From positions 1-35,422 of the forward strand of contig JAAZEM010000038.1 of NCBI GenBank assembly GCA_012512265.1: a stretch of 35,422 bases of DNA, given 5' to 3'. The position numbers and the translations under genes are program-made. Numbering within the stretch: position 1 is the first letter of the stretch; the number at the start of each line of letters is the position of its first letter. The notes below the pieces were generated by a model, which did not search any database, was not told where the DNA came from, and worked only from the letters and a program-made list of their open reading frames with translations. Source of the stretch: Armatimonadota bacterium. Lineage in GTDB: Bacteria; Armatimonadota; JAAZEB01. Of this stretch, positions 25,830 to 34,231 are shown one piece after another.

Positions 25830-27665
25830 TTGACGTTCACATCGGCCCCGCTCCGGGATGACATCCGCAACCTGGCGATCGTCGCGCATGTAGACCATGG
25901 GAAGACGACGCTAGTCGACGCGATGCTCCGGCAAAGTGGGCTCTTTCGAGACAACGAGCAGATTCCCGAGCGCGTCATGGACAACATTGACCTGGAGCGC
26001 GAGCGCGGGATCACGATCCTGGCAAAGAACACCGCGATCACCTATCGGGGCTACAAGATCAACATTGTGGATACGCCCGGGCACGCCGACTTCGGCGGCG
26101 AGGTGGAGCGCGCGCTCAGCCTGGTGGATGGCATCCTGCTGCTGGTGGATGCCGCCGAGGGTCCCTTGCCCCAAACGCGCTACGTGCTGAGCAAGGCGCT
26201 GGAGGCCGGCCTCACCCCGATGGTGGTGATCAACAAGATCGACCGGCAAGATGCGCGCCCCCGGGAGGTGCTCGATGAAGTGTACGAGCTTTTCTTGGAC
26301 CTTGACGCCACCGACGAGCAGATTGAGTTCCCGGTGCTCTACACCGTGGGGCGAGATGGCACGGCAGGCGAATCGCCAGAGGAGATGACCGGTGACCTGC
26401 GCCCGCTTTTCGAGACGCTGGTGCGGACGATCCCGCCGCCACGCGCCGACCCCGCGGCGCCGCTGCAGGTGCTGGTCTCCACCCTGGATTACAACGACTA
26501 TGTGGGCCGGCTCGCCATTGGGCGCGTCGTTTCCGGCACGATCCGCGTGGGCGATCCTGTGGCGGTATGCAAGGAAGATGGGAGCATCGATCGCACCAAG
26601 ATCACGCAACTCTACTCCTTTGAAGGCCTGAAACGCCTGGCCGTGGACGAGGTAGCCGCAGGCGATATCATTGCGCTTGCCGGCATCGAGGGGATTGCCA
26701 TCGGCGATACCGTGGCCGATCCGGATGAGCCCACCCCCTTGCCGCGCATTCGGGTGGATGAGCCGACGATCTCGATGCTCTTCGGGGTGAACACATCCCC
26801 CTTCGCCGGACGCGAGGGAAAATACGTCACTTCGCGCACCCTGCGCGAGCGCCTGATGAAGGAGGCGCTCTGGAACGTCTCCATCCGGGTGGAGGATACC
26901 GAATCGCCCGACTCGTTCAAAGTTTCCGGGCGTGGCGAGCTGCAACTGGCCATTCTGATCGAGATGATGCGCCGCGAGGGCTACGAGCTGCAGGTCTCGC
27001 AGCCTGAGGTGATCACGCGCGAAGTGGATGGCAAGACGCACGAGCCGTTCGAGCACGTCTTTATCGATGTCCCGGATGCGTACGTGGGCATCGTCACCGA
27101 ATCCCTGGGACGGCGCAAGGGCCAGATGACAAAGATGGTCAATCACGGACACGGGCGCGTGCGCATGGAGTTCCTGGTGCCCTCGCGCGGGCTGATCGGG
27201 TTCCGCTCGCAGTTCCTGACAGATACGAGGGGCACGGGCCTGCTGAACACGCTCTTCTCCCATTATGGCCCGTGGCAGGGACCGCTGCCTCGGCGCACCA
27301 ACGGTGTCCTCGTGGCAGACCGACAGGGCGTGACCGCTGCGTATGCCCTCTATAACCTTCAGGAGCGTGGCCAGCTCTTCTGGGGCCCGGGCGTAGATGT
27401 CTATGAAGGGATGGTCGTCGGCGAGAACTCCCGGCCGGGCGACATGAACGTGAACCCGTGCAAGGAGCGCAAGGCGTCGAACATCCGGTCGAGCACCGAC
27501 CAGGAGGCGATTCGCCTGGTGCCGCCACGCGCCGTTGGCCTGGACCAGGCGCTGGAGTTCATCAACGCCGACGAGCTGGTGGAGGTGACGCCCAAGAGCG
27601 TGCGCATCCGCAAGCGGGTGCTCTCCGCGCACACGCGGCATCGTCTCGAAGGCAAGTCGGAGTAG
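25830..27665 (+). CDS. typA: ribosome-associated GTPase BipA/TypA
   Basis: This 611-aa translational GTPase acts in ribosome assembly and stress responses, especially at low temperature. It has the elongation-factor layout: G1 AHVDHGKT at residues 19-26, DTPGHADF (G3), NKID (G4), then beta-barrel and EF-G-like domains and the BipA-specific C-terminal domain ([19 protein letters not shown]). The start is a TTG at 25830, chosen because AAAGGAG is eight bases upstream and the length then matches BipA (about 605-615 aa); upstream in-frame ATGs lie inside the promoter or leader. A near-consensus promoter precedes it. Confidence 0.95.
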   Translation: MTFTSAPLRDDIRNLAIVAHVDHGKTTLVDAMLRQSGLFRDNEQIPERVMDNIDLERERGITILAKNTAITYRGYKINIVDTPGHADFGGEVERALSLVDGILLLVDAAEGPLPQTRYVLSKALEAGLTPMVVINKIDRQDARPREVLDEVYELFLDLDATDEQIEFPVLYTVGRDGTAGESPEEMTGDLRPLFETLVRTIPPPRADPAAPLQVLVSTLDYNDYVGRLAIGRVVSGTIRVGDPVAVCKEDGSIDRTKITQLYSFEGLKRLAVDEVAAGDIIALAGIEGIAIGDTVADPDEPTPLPRIRVDEPTISMLFGVNTSPFAGREGKYVTSRTLRERLMKEALWNVSIRVEDTESPDSFKVSGRGELQLAILIEMMRREGYELQVSQPEVITREVDGKTHEPFEHVFIDVPDAYVGIVTESLGRRKGQMTKMVNHGHGRVRMEFLVPSRGLIGFRSQFLTDTRGTGLLNTLFSHYGPWQGPLPRRTNGVLVADRQGVTAAYALYNLQERGQLFWGPGVDVYEGMVVGENSRPGDMNVNPCKERKASNIRSSTDQEAIRLVPPRAVGLDQALEFINADELVEVTPKSVRIRKRVLSAHTRHRLEGKSE

Positions 27666-27672
27666 CGGGCGA

Positions 27673-27702
27673 ATGGAGTGATGGGGCCCCCCAAGACTCC
27701 AT
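27673..27702 (+). terminator. hairpin between bipA and the ADP-ribosylglycohydrolase gene
   Basis: ATGGAGT (27673-27679) pairs with ACTCCAT (27696-27702); the inner TGGG/CCCA can also pair. It follows the bipA stop by 7 nt. Without a T-run it may attenuate, not end, transcription, or stabilise the message. Confidence 0.4.
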
Positions 27703-27722
27703 GACGCCAGTTGGGAGGATCC

Positions 27723-28658
27723 ATGACCCTGCGCGAGCGATACCGGGGCGCGCTGCTGGGCCTGGCGGCCGGCGATGCGCTGGGCACCACCGTGGAGTTC
27801 CGTGCGCCGGGCAGTTTCCCGCCGGTGACAGAGATCACCGGCGGCGGACCGTTCCGCTTGAAGCCGGGGCAGTGGACGGATGACACGTCGATGGCGCTCT
27901 GCCTGGCGGAGAGCCTGGTCGAGCGGTCCGGGCACGACCCGATAGACCAGCTCGAGCGCTATGTGCGCTGGTGGCGCCAAGGCCACCTGAGCAGCACCGG
28001 CAGGTGCTTCAACATTGGTCGCGGAACGAAGGGGGCGCTGCGCCGCTTCGAGCAGATGCGCGTCGCCTACTGTGGTTCCACCGACTCCCGCGCTTCCGGG
28101 AACGGCTCGATCATGCGCCTGGCGCCCGTGCCCCTGGCTTATGCGCGCGACCCGCGACAGGCGGTCATCCTGAGTGGCGACAGCTCGCGCACGACCCACG
28201 CCTCCCCGGAGTGCGTCAGCGCCGCCCGCTACCTGGGTGGGCTCATCGTCGGCGCGTTGCTGGGCGCGACCAAGGAGGAGCTCCTCTCTCCATACTACGC
28301 GCCGGTGCCGGGGCTATGGGACGAGTTCCCCCTGGCCCCCGAGGTCGCCGAGGTGGCCAGCGGCTCCTTCCACCGGCGTGAGCCCCCGGAGATTCGCGGG
28401 AGCGGCTACGTCGTCGCCACCCTGGAAGCGGCGCTGTGGGCCTTCGCGCGGACGGATAACTTCCGCGATGGCGCGCTCAAGGTGGTGAACCTGGGCGAGG
28501 ACGCCGACACAACCGGCGCCGTGTACGGCCAGCTCGCGGGCATCTTCTACGGCGAGTCCGGCATCCCTGCCGAGTGGCGCTCTTGCCTCTCCATGCGCGA
28601 GACGATTGAGTCGCTGGCCGACCGGCTCTATGCGCTGGCGGGATGGCAGGAGAAATGA
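27723..28658 (+). CDS. ADP-ribosylglycohydrolase (DraG family)
   Basis: This 311-aa protein removes ADP-ribose from proteins or other acceptors with a two-Mg site. Family marks are GAAGDALG-like LAAGDALGTTVEF at the start, WTDDTSMA (Asp53, Asp54), SRTTHASPEC, and the C-terminal GEDADTTGAVYG (Asp260, Asp262), which supply the metal ligands. The fold is thus complete. There is no nitrogenase or DraT-type transferase nearby, so the target is unknown; relatives also act on ADP-ribosylated small molecules. GGGAGG lies upstream of the ATG at 27723. Its TGA overlaps the next start (TGATG). Confidence 0.92.
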   Translation: MTLRERYRGALLGLAAGDALGTTVEFRAPGSFPPVTEITGGGPFRLKPGQWTDDTSMALCLAESLVERSGHDPIDQLERYVRWWRQGHLSSTGRCFNIGRGTKGALRRFEQMRVAYCGSTDSRASGNGSIMRLAPVPLAYARDPRQAVILSGDSSRTTHASPECVSAARYLGGLIVGALLGATKEELLSPYYAPVPGLWDEFPLAPEVAEVASGSFHRREPPEIRGSGYVVATLEAALWAFARTDNFRDGALKVVNLGEDADTTGAVYGQLAGIFYGESGIPAEWRSCLSMRETIESLADRLYALAGWQEK

Positions 28659-29491
28659 TGGGGGCCACCGTGATGCGCCTGGGGCTCTCGCGTTCCGTGG
28701 AGGAGCTGGCGGGCGTTCCGGGGGCTCCGCTCGCGCAGTGGCGCGAGTGGGGCATCCCCGTCATTGAGCTGCGGCGCGTGGATGAGGAGACGCCTCCGGA
28801 GGAGGTCACGCGTGCCGCCAGGCGCATCTGGAGTGCCGGGCTGGCCCTGGCCATCCACGCCCGGCTGCCGCGCATGGCCACGGGTGCGACCCTCGGGAAG
28901 CTTTTCCTGGGCTTGTCCGGCGTGCTCCCGGAGCTGCGCGAGCGGGGGGAAGAGGTGGCCGTCCCGATTCACGCCTACGCGGCGCGTGCGGAGAGCGAAT
29001 CACGCCTGGCAGCGCAGACGCGAGAGGCGGTGCGCCGGGCCGTAGACGCGGCGGAGCGCGAGGAAGTGCCGCTGCGCTTCGCGATGGAACTGAACCGCGT
29101 GAAGGGTCCGGCAGATCCGAGCGTCACCTATGAGGGCGTTCTGGCGCTGGTGGAGGGGCTTCCCGCCGGCATCTGCTGGGACTTCGGCCACGGCTGCAGC
29201 AACGCGCGCCGCGGTCTGCTCGCCGCAACTCCGCCGGCGGCGTTTGTCGCCGCCGTAACGCATACGCACATCCATGATATTGGTCCTAGTGGGGAGACCC
29301 ACTGGCCGCTGACGCAGGGCGTGGTGCCGGTGGATGCCTACGTGGCAATGCTCGCCTCGGCCGGATATGGAGGCATCCTGAACCTGGAGCTGAGCGAAGA
29401 GCGCTACGCGGGCCAGGTGGATCCCGCCGAGGGGCTGCGCGCCAGCATCGAACGCCTGCGGGAATGCGTGAAACGCGCAAATCGCTGTTGA
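28658..29491 (+). CDS. sugar phosphate isomerase/epimerase-like TIM barrel
   Basis: This 277-aa protein resembles the xylose-isomerase-like/AP-endonuclease-2 barrel family. Visible are IHARLPRMA, CWDFGHGCSN and HTHIHDIGPSGETHW, with His and Asp/Glu positions that fit a divalent-metal site, and a late NLELSEE. Members isomerise or epimerise sugars or cyclitols, but substrate cannot be read. Start choice among ATGs at 28643, 28655 and 28658 is uncertain. I prefer 28658, five bases after AGGAG, overlapping the upstream TGA. It is coupled to the ADP-ribosylglycohydrolase gene. The stop codon at 29489-29491 lies inside the -35 of the tRNA-Leu promoter. Confidence 0.78.
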   Translation: MGATVMRLGLSRSVEELAGVPGAPLAQWREWGIPVIELRRVDEETPPEEVTRAARRIWSAGLALAIHARLPRMATGATLGKLFLGLSGVLPELRERGEEVAVPIHAYAARAESESRLAAQTREAVRRAVDAAEREEVPLRFAMELNRVKGPADPSVTYEGVLALVEGLPAGICWDFGHGCSNARRGLLAATPPAAFVAAVTHTHIHDIGPSGETHWPLTQGVVPVDAYVAMLASAGYGGILNLELSEERYAGQVDPAEGLRASIERLRECVKRANRC

Positions 29492-29516
29492 CAGAGCGGC
29501 CAGGCAGTGATATAAT
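29488..29516 (+). promoter_or_regulatory. perfect consensus promoter of tRNA-Leu
   Basis: TTGACA (29488-29493), 17-nt spacer, TATAAT (29511-29516). The TGA stop of the preceding gene forms bases 2-4 of the -35. Start near 29523, 8 nt before the tRNA. Confidence 0.95.
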
Positions 29517-29530
29517 CTGGGTGTTGCCAC

Positions 29531-29617
29531 GCGGAAGTGGCGGAATGGCAGACGCGCTAGGTTGAGGGCCTAGTGAGGGTTAACCTCATGCGGGTTCAAG
29601 TCCCGCCTTCCGCACCA
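29531..29617 (+). tRNA. tRNA-Leu (anticodon GAG)
   Basis: This is an 87-nt tRNA with acceptor GCGGAAG/CTTCCGC, discriminator A and encoded CCA (29615-29617). The anticodon stem CTAGG/CCTAG encloses loop TTGAGGG, giving anticodon GAG for CTC. The long variable arm (TGAGGGTTAACCTCA) is typical of leucine tRNAs. Its 3' end is the probable attachment site of the element that follows. Confidence 0.96.
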
Positions 29618-29646
29618 GACTAATAACGACGCGGGTTCCAGCGTTC

Positions 29647-29671
29647 TCGCCGCTCTCGGAAGAGAGGGCGA
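29647..29671 (+). promoter_or_regulatory. hairpin covering the integrase ribosome site
   Basis: TCGCC and CTCTC (29647-29651 and 29653-29657, one bulged G) pair with GAGAG and GGCGA (29662-29671) around a GGAA loop of GNRA type. The Shine-Dalgarno-like GAGAGG is in the 3' arm and the ATG starts at 29673, so folding would hide the site. Confidence 0.5.
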
Positions 29672-29672
29672 A

Positions 29673-30644
29673 ATGCGAAAAGCACAGCTAGGTTCCGCCA
29701 AAACGCAGCGCGGAACCGGACCCGCGAAGTCGAAGACACTCAGTGTCTCGGATCTTGAGAGAGAAGCGCAGGCTTGGTTCCTCGACGGCGAGATTCGCCA
29801 ACTGTCGAGGAATACGCTTGCGCTTCGTCGCGTACTGCTCGACCGCTTCCTGCGCTTCCTGCGCGAGAACGGCCACACCCACGTGGACACCACCGCCGTG
29901 CGGGCGTTCCTCGTCTCCATCACGAAGCAGGGCCTGCGACCCAAATCGGTCAAGAACTACTATGTGGACCTCTCCTGCCTGTTCCGGTTCCTCCAGACCG
30001 AGGGTGTAGTTACCACCAACCCGTTCGACGCTATCAGCCGCCCGCGAGTGCCCGTGGATCAGATTCAGCCGTTCACGGTGGATCAGGTCAGGGCACTACT
30101 CACTGCCGCCAAGCGTTCTCGGAACCCCAGGCGCGACGAAGCGCTTCTACTTCTGATGCTGGACACCGCAGCGCGGGCCAGTGAAGTATGTGGTCTGCGC
30201 ATGTCCGACCTCGACCTGGCGAATCGGCGTTGTCAGGTCGTGGGCAAGGGGAACAAGCGCCGCACCCTTCCCTTCTCGGCGCAGACGGCACGGGCACTCC
30301 TCCGCTACCTTTCACAGCAGGAGCGGGACCCGGAGGACGCGGTCTTCCTCTGTGAGCGAGGGGAGCGGACGGGCTGTGCATTGAGCCGCTACGGCCTGCT
30401 CGATATGGTCGCTAGGTTGAGCCGATCCGCAGGACTACAGGGCGTGAGACCATCCCCGCATACGCTCAGACACACAGCCGCGATCTTCTACCTGCGGGGT
30501 GGTGGCAACGTTTTCGCGCTCAAGGAGCTACTCGGCCATACGGAACTGCGCATGGTCAACCGCTACCTGTCGCTGTCGCAGGCCGATGTGGAGGCCCAAC
30601 ACCGCCAGTTCTCGCCCGTTGAGCAGTTGCGCAAGAGCCGATGA
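29673..30644 (+). CDS. tyrosine recombinase/integrase
   Basis: This 323-aa protein is a XerC/D-like site-specific recombinase. After a basic tail, the SAM-like core-binding domain spans about 25-120 and the catalytic domain 130-310. The active-site set is complete: Arg168 (AARASEV), Lys192 (GKGNKRR), His263 and Arg266 (HTLRH), His289 (LGHTEL), and Tyr298 as nucleophile. It should catalyse integration and excision by recombining at the tRNA-Leu 3' end. No own promoter is visible in the 55-nt gap and no terminator separates it from the tRNA, so it may be read from the tRNA promoter. An excisionase gene is not visible next to it. Confidence 0.93.
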   Translation: MRKAQLGSAKTQRGTGPAKSKTLSVSDLEREAQAWFLDGEIRQLSRNTLALRRVLLDRFLRFLRENGHTHVDTTAVRAFLVSITKQGLRPKSVKNYYVDLSCLFRFLQTEGVVTTNPFDAISRPRVPVDQIQPFTVDQVRALLTAAKRSRNPRRDEALLLLMLDTAARASEVCGLRMSDLDLANRRCQVVGKGNKRRTLPFSAQTARALLRYLSQQERDPEDAVFLCERGERTGCALSRYGLLDMVARLSRSAGLQGVRPSPHTLRHTAAIFYLRGGGNVFALKELLGHTELRMVNRYLSLSQADVEAQHRQFSPVEQLRKSR

Positions 30645-30684
30645 CGGCGGGAACCGCTTCCGAGTTACCAACGAGAGGAGAGAG

Positions 30685-31368
30685 ATGGGTCCGTACTGTC
30701 AGTTCTGCCATACGCGCTGCTTCGTTCAGTTACCCGAGGACACCCCCGAGGGGATTCGGGAAGCCTACGGTCCTGCCACGCTGATCGCAACCTGCCATCC
30801 TGGGCAGTTCCACGAGCGAGAGCGAGTCGGGTACTGCTACACGGACATCCTGCGCAGGACCGGGGCTGCACCCAAGACCTGCCCTGTCTGCGAGCGGGCG
30901 ATGCAGGCGCAGGGGAACCTGTGCCTCGACTGCTCCGGGGATGACGAAGGCGATCTGCCCGAGTGGCCCCTGTGGGCCGATGCGGTCGTCGAGGCGATGA
31001 ACAGCGGGCTGATGGAGTGTTGGCCGGGTGGCCTGCTGTTCGGTTACGTTGAGGCCGAGCATCAGGTAGTGGTCCGGCCCACGCCCTTCCACTGTGACGG
31101 TGACCAGGTGGCATACCCGTCGTTCTTCCTCTCCATCGAGCACCTGGTGGCCCTCTTCGACGCGCCTCCCGCCATCACGATGTGCACGCGGGAGGACGAC
31201 GTGAGCGTCGAAGGTGATATCGGGGGAGAGCACGTCTGGGTCCAGATCCGCAAGGAGCCGCTCGATTCTGACGAGCCGGTCGGGCGGCTGCATCCTGACG
31301 GCGGATTCGAGGAGTACGGAGATGGCGATGATGAGGACCCACCATCACCGGGGGATGACCGTGCCTGA
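30685..31368 (+). CDS. Cys-rich zinc-finger-like unknown protein
   Basis: This 227-aa protein starts at an ATG directly after GAGAGGAGAGAG. The N-terminal part contains CQFCHTRC (residues 5-12) and, near residues 70-90, CPVCERAM followed by CLDC, so one or two zinc sites are likely. The rest is acidic, with SIEHLVALFDAPPA and a C-terminal tail rich in Asp, Glu and Pro. I do not recognise a family. It is the first cargo gene after the integrase (40 nt), on the same strand, and could be co-transcribed with it. Function unknown. Confidence 0.65.
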   Translation: MGPYCQFCHTRCFVQLPEDTPEGIREAYGPATLIATCHPGQFHERERVGYCYTDILRRTGAAPKTCPVCERAMQAQGNLCLDCSGDDEGDLPEWPLWADAVVEAMNSGLMECWPGGLLFGYVEAEHQVVVRPTPFHCDGDQVAYPSFFLSIEHLVALFDAPPAITMCTREDDVSVEGDIGGEHVWVQIRKEPLDSDEPVGRLHPDGGFEEYGDGDDEDPPSPGDDRA

Positions 31369-31615
31369 CCTAGTGGCGACAACCTCGCCCCACCGGCAAT
31401 CCCAAACGCGAAGGCGCGCCACCGACGGTGGTGATGGAGTAGGGCCATCAAGGCAGCGACGGAACCTCCTGCCGATGAGCCGCCGGGTGCGCAGCAGCAC
31501 CACGCATTGGAGCAGCGTTACGCGGTCGGCGATCAGGAACCTGGCGACCGTAGGCCGCGCCATTCTGCGTCGCGCCTCGGAAGGCGCGGAGGCGGACTTG
31601 GTGGGAGGTACGCGG

Positions 31616-31759
31616 ATGAGCGTCGCCCTGGGGGACGCCGCTGCCCTTGTCGAGCGGGCCACAGCACTCGTGGCCTGGTACGGACTTCGCTCTCTTGGGA
31701 TGCGGGGACCGGCGAGTAGGACGTTCGTCGGTCCCCGCTCTCATCTTGGCAGCAGATGA
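31616..31759 (+). CDS. possible 47-aa small protein
   Basis: The ATG at 31616 follows GGGAGG by seven bases. The frame encodes an Ala/Leu/Arg-rich segment (VALGDAAALVERATALVAWY) that could form one helix. Its 3' half overlaps the strong hairpin at 31702-31738. No family is recognised, and the frame may be accidental. The preceding stretch 31369-31615 holds no gene I can support. Confidence 0.3.
   Translation: MSVALGDAAALVERATALVAWYGLRSLGMRGPASRTFVGPRSHLGSR
31702..31738 (-). terminator. strong hairpin after the TM2 gene
   Basis: A 14-bp stem (31702-31715 with 31725-31738, one G-T pair) and a 9-nt loop lie 28 nt beyond the TM2 stop on the minus strand. There is no T-run. It probably ends the M48-TM2 transcript and separates it from the convergent plus-strand genes. 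Confidence 0.6.
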
Positions 31760-31765
31760 TTACCT

Positions 31766-32329
31766 TCAGTCGATGGAGGCCATGGTTAGGATTACCAGAA
31801 TCATGCAGACGACCCCGGTACCGATGACCCACCGTGTCACCGCGGGGTAGTGCGACCCGACGAGCCGATTGCCGGTGGAATCGCGGAAGCGGCCAGCGAG
31901 TATTGTTGCGAGGTCCGCCAGCCACCACAAGCCGCACGCACCCATCGTGAGGGCCTGGATGATCCCCGTTGTGATGTGGCCGGTGTAGAACCGGTGGCCT
32001 CCCAGGAACCCGGTGACGAGGCAGAGGAGCAGTGTGGTCAGCCAATCCTTGCCTGCCTTGTGCGGCATGGGGTCATAGGGAGATACCTGGGCCGGTGCCG
32101 ACGATGGTAGCGGGGGACTGGTCAGGGGAGCGGATTGGGTCCTTCCCGCCGTCGGCGATCCGAGAGCGGGGCCAACAGCGCTGGCCTTGCCCGCGCCCGC
32201 TGGCTGTTCGCCATCTGCCGGTGCGGTAATCTGCACGCCGCACTTGGGGCAGGGGGCGGTAACCCCCGCCGCCGAGTCGGGCGCTGTGAGAGTATGGCTG
32301 CACCAGGGGCAGTCGAACTTGATCGGCAT
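31766..32329 (-). CDS. zinc-ribbon TM2-domain membrane protein
   Basis: This 187-aa protein has a zinc ribbon at residues 7-31 (Cys7, Cys10, Cys27, Cys30), a Pro/Ser/Ala-rich linker, a TM2 domain at about 95-156 (GGHRFYTG, GLWWLADL, then DSTGN), and a further membrane segment at 166-184. TM2 domains are two-helix hairpins of unknown biochemistry, often fused to ribbons. The zinc ribbon is nearly the same as in the adjacent M48 protein. The ATG at 32329 starts 17 nt after the M48 stop and has a GGAAGGA site, so both are in one operon. The frame open upstream of the ATG lies inside the M48 gene. Confidence 0.88.
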   Translation of the reverse strand: MPIKFDCPWCSHTLTAPDSAAGVTAPCPKCGVQITAPADGEQPAGAGKASAVGPALGSPTAGRTQSAPLTSPPLPSSAPAQVSPYDPMPHKAGKDWLTTLLLCLVTGFLGGHRFYTGHITTGIIQALTMGACGLWWLADLATILAGRFRDSTGNRLVGSHYPAVTRWVIGTGVVCMILVILTMASID

Positions 32330-32346
32330 CGCCTGTGTCCTTCCCC

Positions 32347-33774
32347 TCACCGGGCCTCTCTTGCCATCCGCAGAAGCGCCAGTGCCGCAATCCGCCGCGA
32401 ACACGGCGGATGGGTGCTGGCATCCGCCAGCGACCACGCAACCCCCGGCGCGACAATGAAGGCGTGGGCGGCGTGCCCTACCGCGCGGCCCGACCAACGA
32501 CCCGCGTCCTGCGAACGGTCGAGGTAGGCCAGAGCGTCGGCGAGGGCTTGCGGATCACCGGATAGCTCTGCCCCTCTCGCGTCTGCGGCGAACTCCATAT
32601 GGTGCAGCCCCCTGGTCAGCGTAGCTTTCGCCGCCGCTGCGCCTTGGGCGCTGATGCCAGCCCCTACCGCGCCACCGACCGCAGCGATGCCCAGTCCGAC
32701 CACCAACCCGAGCAAGCCCACGCAATCGTCGTCGCTAAGGGCGCTTACAGACGCCACCGTTGCACCGAGGCCCCCGCCCGCACCCGCTACAGCACCCCCG
32801 GTGAGCGCGGCACTCATCTGGATGTCCAGCGCCTTCGCGTGCAGGGCGGTGTTCTCAGCGGTGTGGCCCAACGTGATGTGGGCAACTTCATGGGAGAGGA
32901 CGGCGAACAACTGACGCTCCGGGATCCCGGAGTTGAGAAGACCCGCCGTGACCATCAGGTGCGCCTCTTCCGGTACGAACCCGACGGCGCAGGCGTTCGG
33001 CACCTCGTCCCTCAGGATCCATAGCCGAGGTGTCGGAATGCTCGCTCGGCTTGCCAGTTCGCCAACCATCGCCGTGAGTCCGGGATGAGTGGCTGGCACC
33101 GGCAGGAACGAAGAGACGACTTGTGCTGTGATGTCGAACTCCTCGCGGGTAGGCGGGCGGTTCGGTGCTGACCGGCGGCTAGGCGATGGCACATAGGCAG
33201 GCGGCAGACCCCACAGACCGCGAGCACTCTGGGCACGTAGCGCAAGCGCAGACGCGGCATCCAGTGCGCCTTCGGCAACGAGGGAGCGGATGGTCATCTC
33301 CACCAGGTCGTGGGCTTTCTTCACTTCCCGCGTCGCACGTTGCGGTCGGTGCCGCGCTACGTCTGGTCCCAACGCCTCGATGGCACGGAGTGCCGCAACG
33401 GGGTTGCTGCCGGTTGTACCATCCCGCAACGTGCGGCAGGGGCTGCAAACGAGATCCTTCCGCTCGCGTGTAGCACACTCGCGGCAAACGATGCGAGAGC
33501 AGCACGAGCACACCCCGGCAATCGTGCCCCCACCGCAGATATGGCAAACGGGACCCGTGCGTGTCGGAGCCTGAACGGCGCGGCCTGCGGACTCCGTGTG
33601 ATGTGGAGCCGATACTGCGCTTCCTCGCGCTTGACCCGCTGGCAGAGGCTGGCCTGCCTGTAAGGGCGCGGTGACTGAGGCCCCGCACCTCGGGCATGGA
33701 GCCGTGACACCAGCCGCCGAGTCAGGCGCGGTCAGGCGTCCGCCGCACTTCGGACACGAGAACTGGATTGGCAC
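32347..33774 (-). CDS. M48-like membrane metalloprotease with N-terminal zinc ribbons
   Basis: This 475-aa protein starts at a GTG preceded by AGAGGAGG. Residues 7-31 hold a zinc ribbon (Cys7, Cys10, Cys27, Cys30), and near 75-115 is a second Cys/His cluster (CHICGGG, CSCC, CREC, CSPC). The peptidase core has HEVAH at 295-299 and Glu394 in MEFAADA as third zinc ligand, with Asp398 nearby, matching family M48. Two Gly/Ala-rich hydrophobic stretches (about 320-345 and 350-380) lie between them and probably form a membrane hairpin. M48 proteases such as HtpX degrade membrane proteins. Its partner is the TM2 protein, and it faces an XRE regulator across a divergent promoter region. Confidence 0.85.
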   Translation of the reverse strand: MPIQFSCPKCGGRLTAPDSAAGVTAPCPRCGASVTAPLQAGQPLPAGQARGSAVSAPHHTESAGRAVQAPTRTGPVCHICGGGTIAGVCSCCSRIVCRECATRERKDLVCSPCRTLRDGTTGSNPVAALRAIEALGPDVARHRPQRATREVKKAHDLVEMTIRSLVAEGALDAASALALRAQSARGLWGLPPAYVPSPSRRSAPNRPPTREEFDITAQVVSSFLPVPATHPGLTAMVGELASRASIPTPRLWILRDEVPNACAVGFVPEEAHLMVTAGLLNSGIPERQLFAVLSHEVAHITLGHTAENTALHAKALDIQMSAALTGGAVAGAGGGLGATVASVSALSDDDCVGLLGLVVGLGIAAVGGAVGAGISAQGAAAAKATLTRGLHHMEFAADARGAELSGDPQALADALAYLDRSQDAGRWSGRAVGHAAHAFIVAPGVAWSLADASTHPPCSRRIAALALLRMAREAR

Positions 33775-33865
33775 GAATAACCTCCTCTTCTCCCAAGGGT
33801 GATCTGGCCCAACCAGACGCCTCAACGCAGTGGCTCAGTGCCACCTGACGGAGAGCAGCAGACCA

Positions 33866-33897
33866 ATCCCCTTTTGGGATTTATCCCCTTCCGGGTT
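33866..33897. promoter_or_regulatory. two tandem operator-like palindromes
   Basis: ATCCC-N5-GGGAT (33866-33880, perfect) and ATCCC-N5-GGGTT (33883-33897, one mismatch) have centres 17 bp apart. They lie between the divergent M48 and XRE genes. A weak sigma70-like pair (TTGGGA at 33874, TTACGC at 33897, 17-nt spacer) overlaps both, as for a self-repressing regulator. Confidence 0.6.
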
Positions 33898-33927
33898 TAC
33901 GCTCCTTGGTGTCCATCCTGGAGTACC

Positions 33928-34188
33928 ATGAGCCGCTCTGTCTTCACCGAGGCATACATCCGGTTTCGACGCCTGCTGATCGAGGCTCGAAGAAGCGCCC
34001 GATTGACGCAGGCACAGCTTGCCGAGCGTCTGGGTCGCCCACAGTCCTTCGTCAGCAAATACGAAACGGGCGAACGGCGTCTGGACGTGGTGGAGTTCCT
34101 GGAGTTGGCCCAGGTTCTCGGCATCGACCCTGTAGAACTGCTTCGTGAGGTGCAGAAGGCCATTCCACCTTCCGACCGCCCAACGTAG
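33928..34188 (+). CDS. XRE-family transcriptional regulator
   Basis: This 86-aa protein is one helix-turn-helix domain of Cro/C1 type: RSARLTQAQLAERLG then PQSFVSKYETGERRLDV, with a short C-terminal tail and no extra domain. Such regulators bind palindromic sites as dimers. The ATG at 33928 follows GGAG by four bases; the frame is open upstream, but those residues do not belong to the fold. It is divergent from the M48-TM2 operon, with two palindromes between them and a third after its stop, so it probably controls itself and its neighbours. It lacks the linker and C-terminal cleavage domain of phage CI. Confidence 0.9.
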   Translation: MSRSVFTEAYIRFRRLLIEARRSARLTQAQLAERLGRPQSFVSKYETGERRLDVVEFLELAQVLGIDPVELLREVQKAIPPSDRPT

Positions 34189-34231
34189 CCATTTCCGCCA
34201 TCCGCCTATTACCTCGGTCGTGCTTCGGAAT

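Noticed and set aside
25911..28199. Long minus-strand open frame opposite bipA
   Set aside because: BipA is certain from its GTPase motifs; the antisense frame is low in complexity and has no motif.
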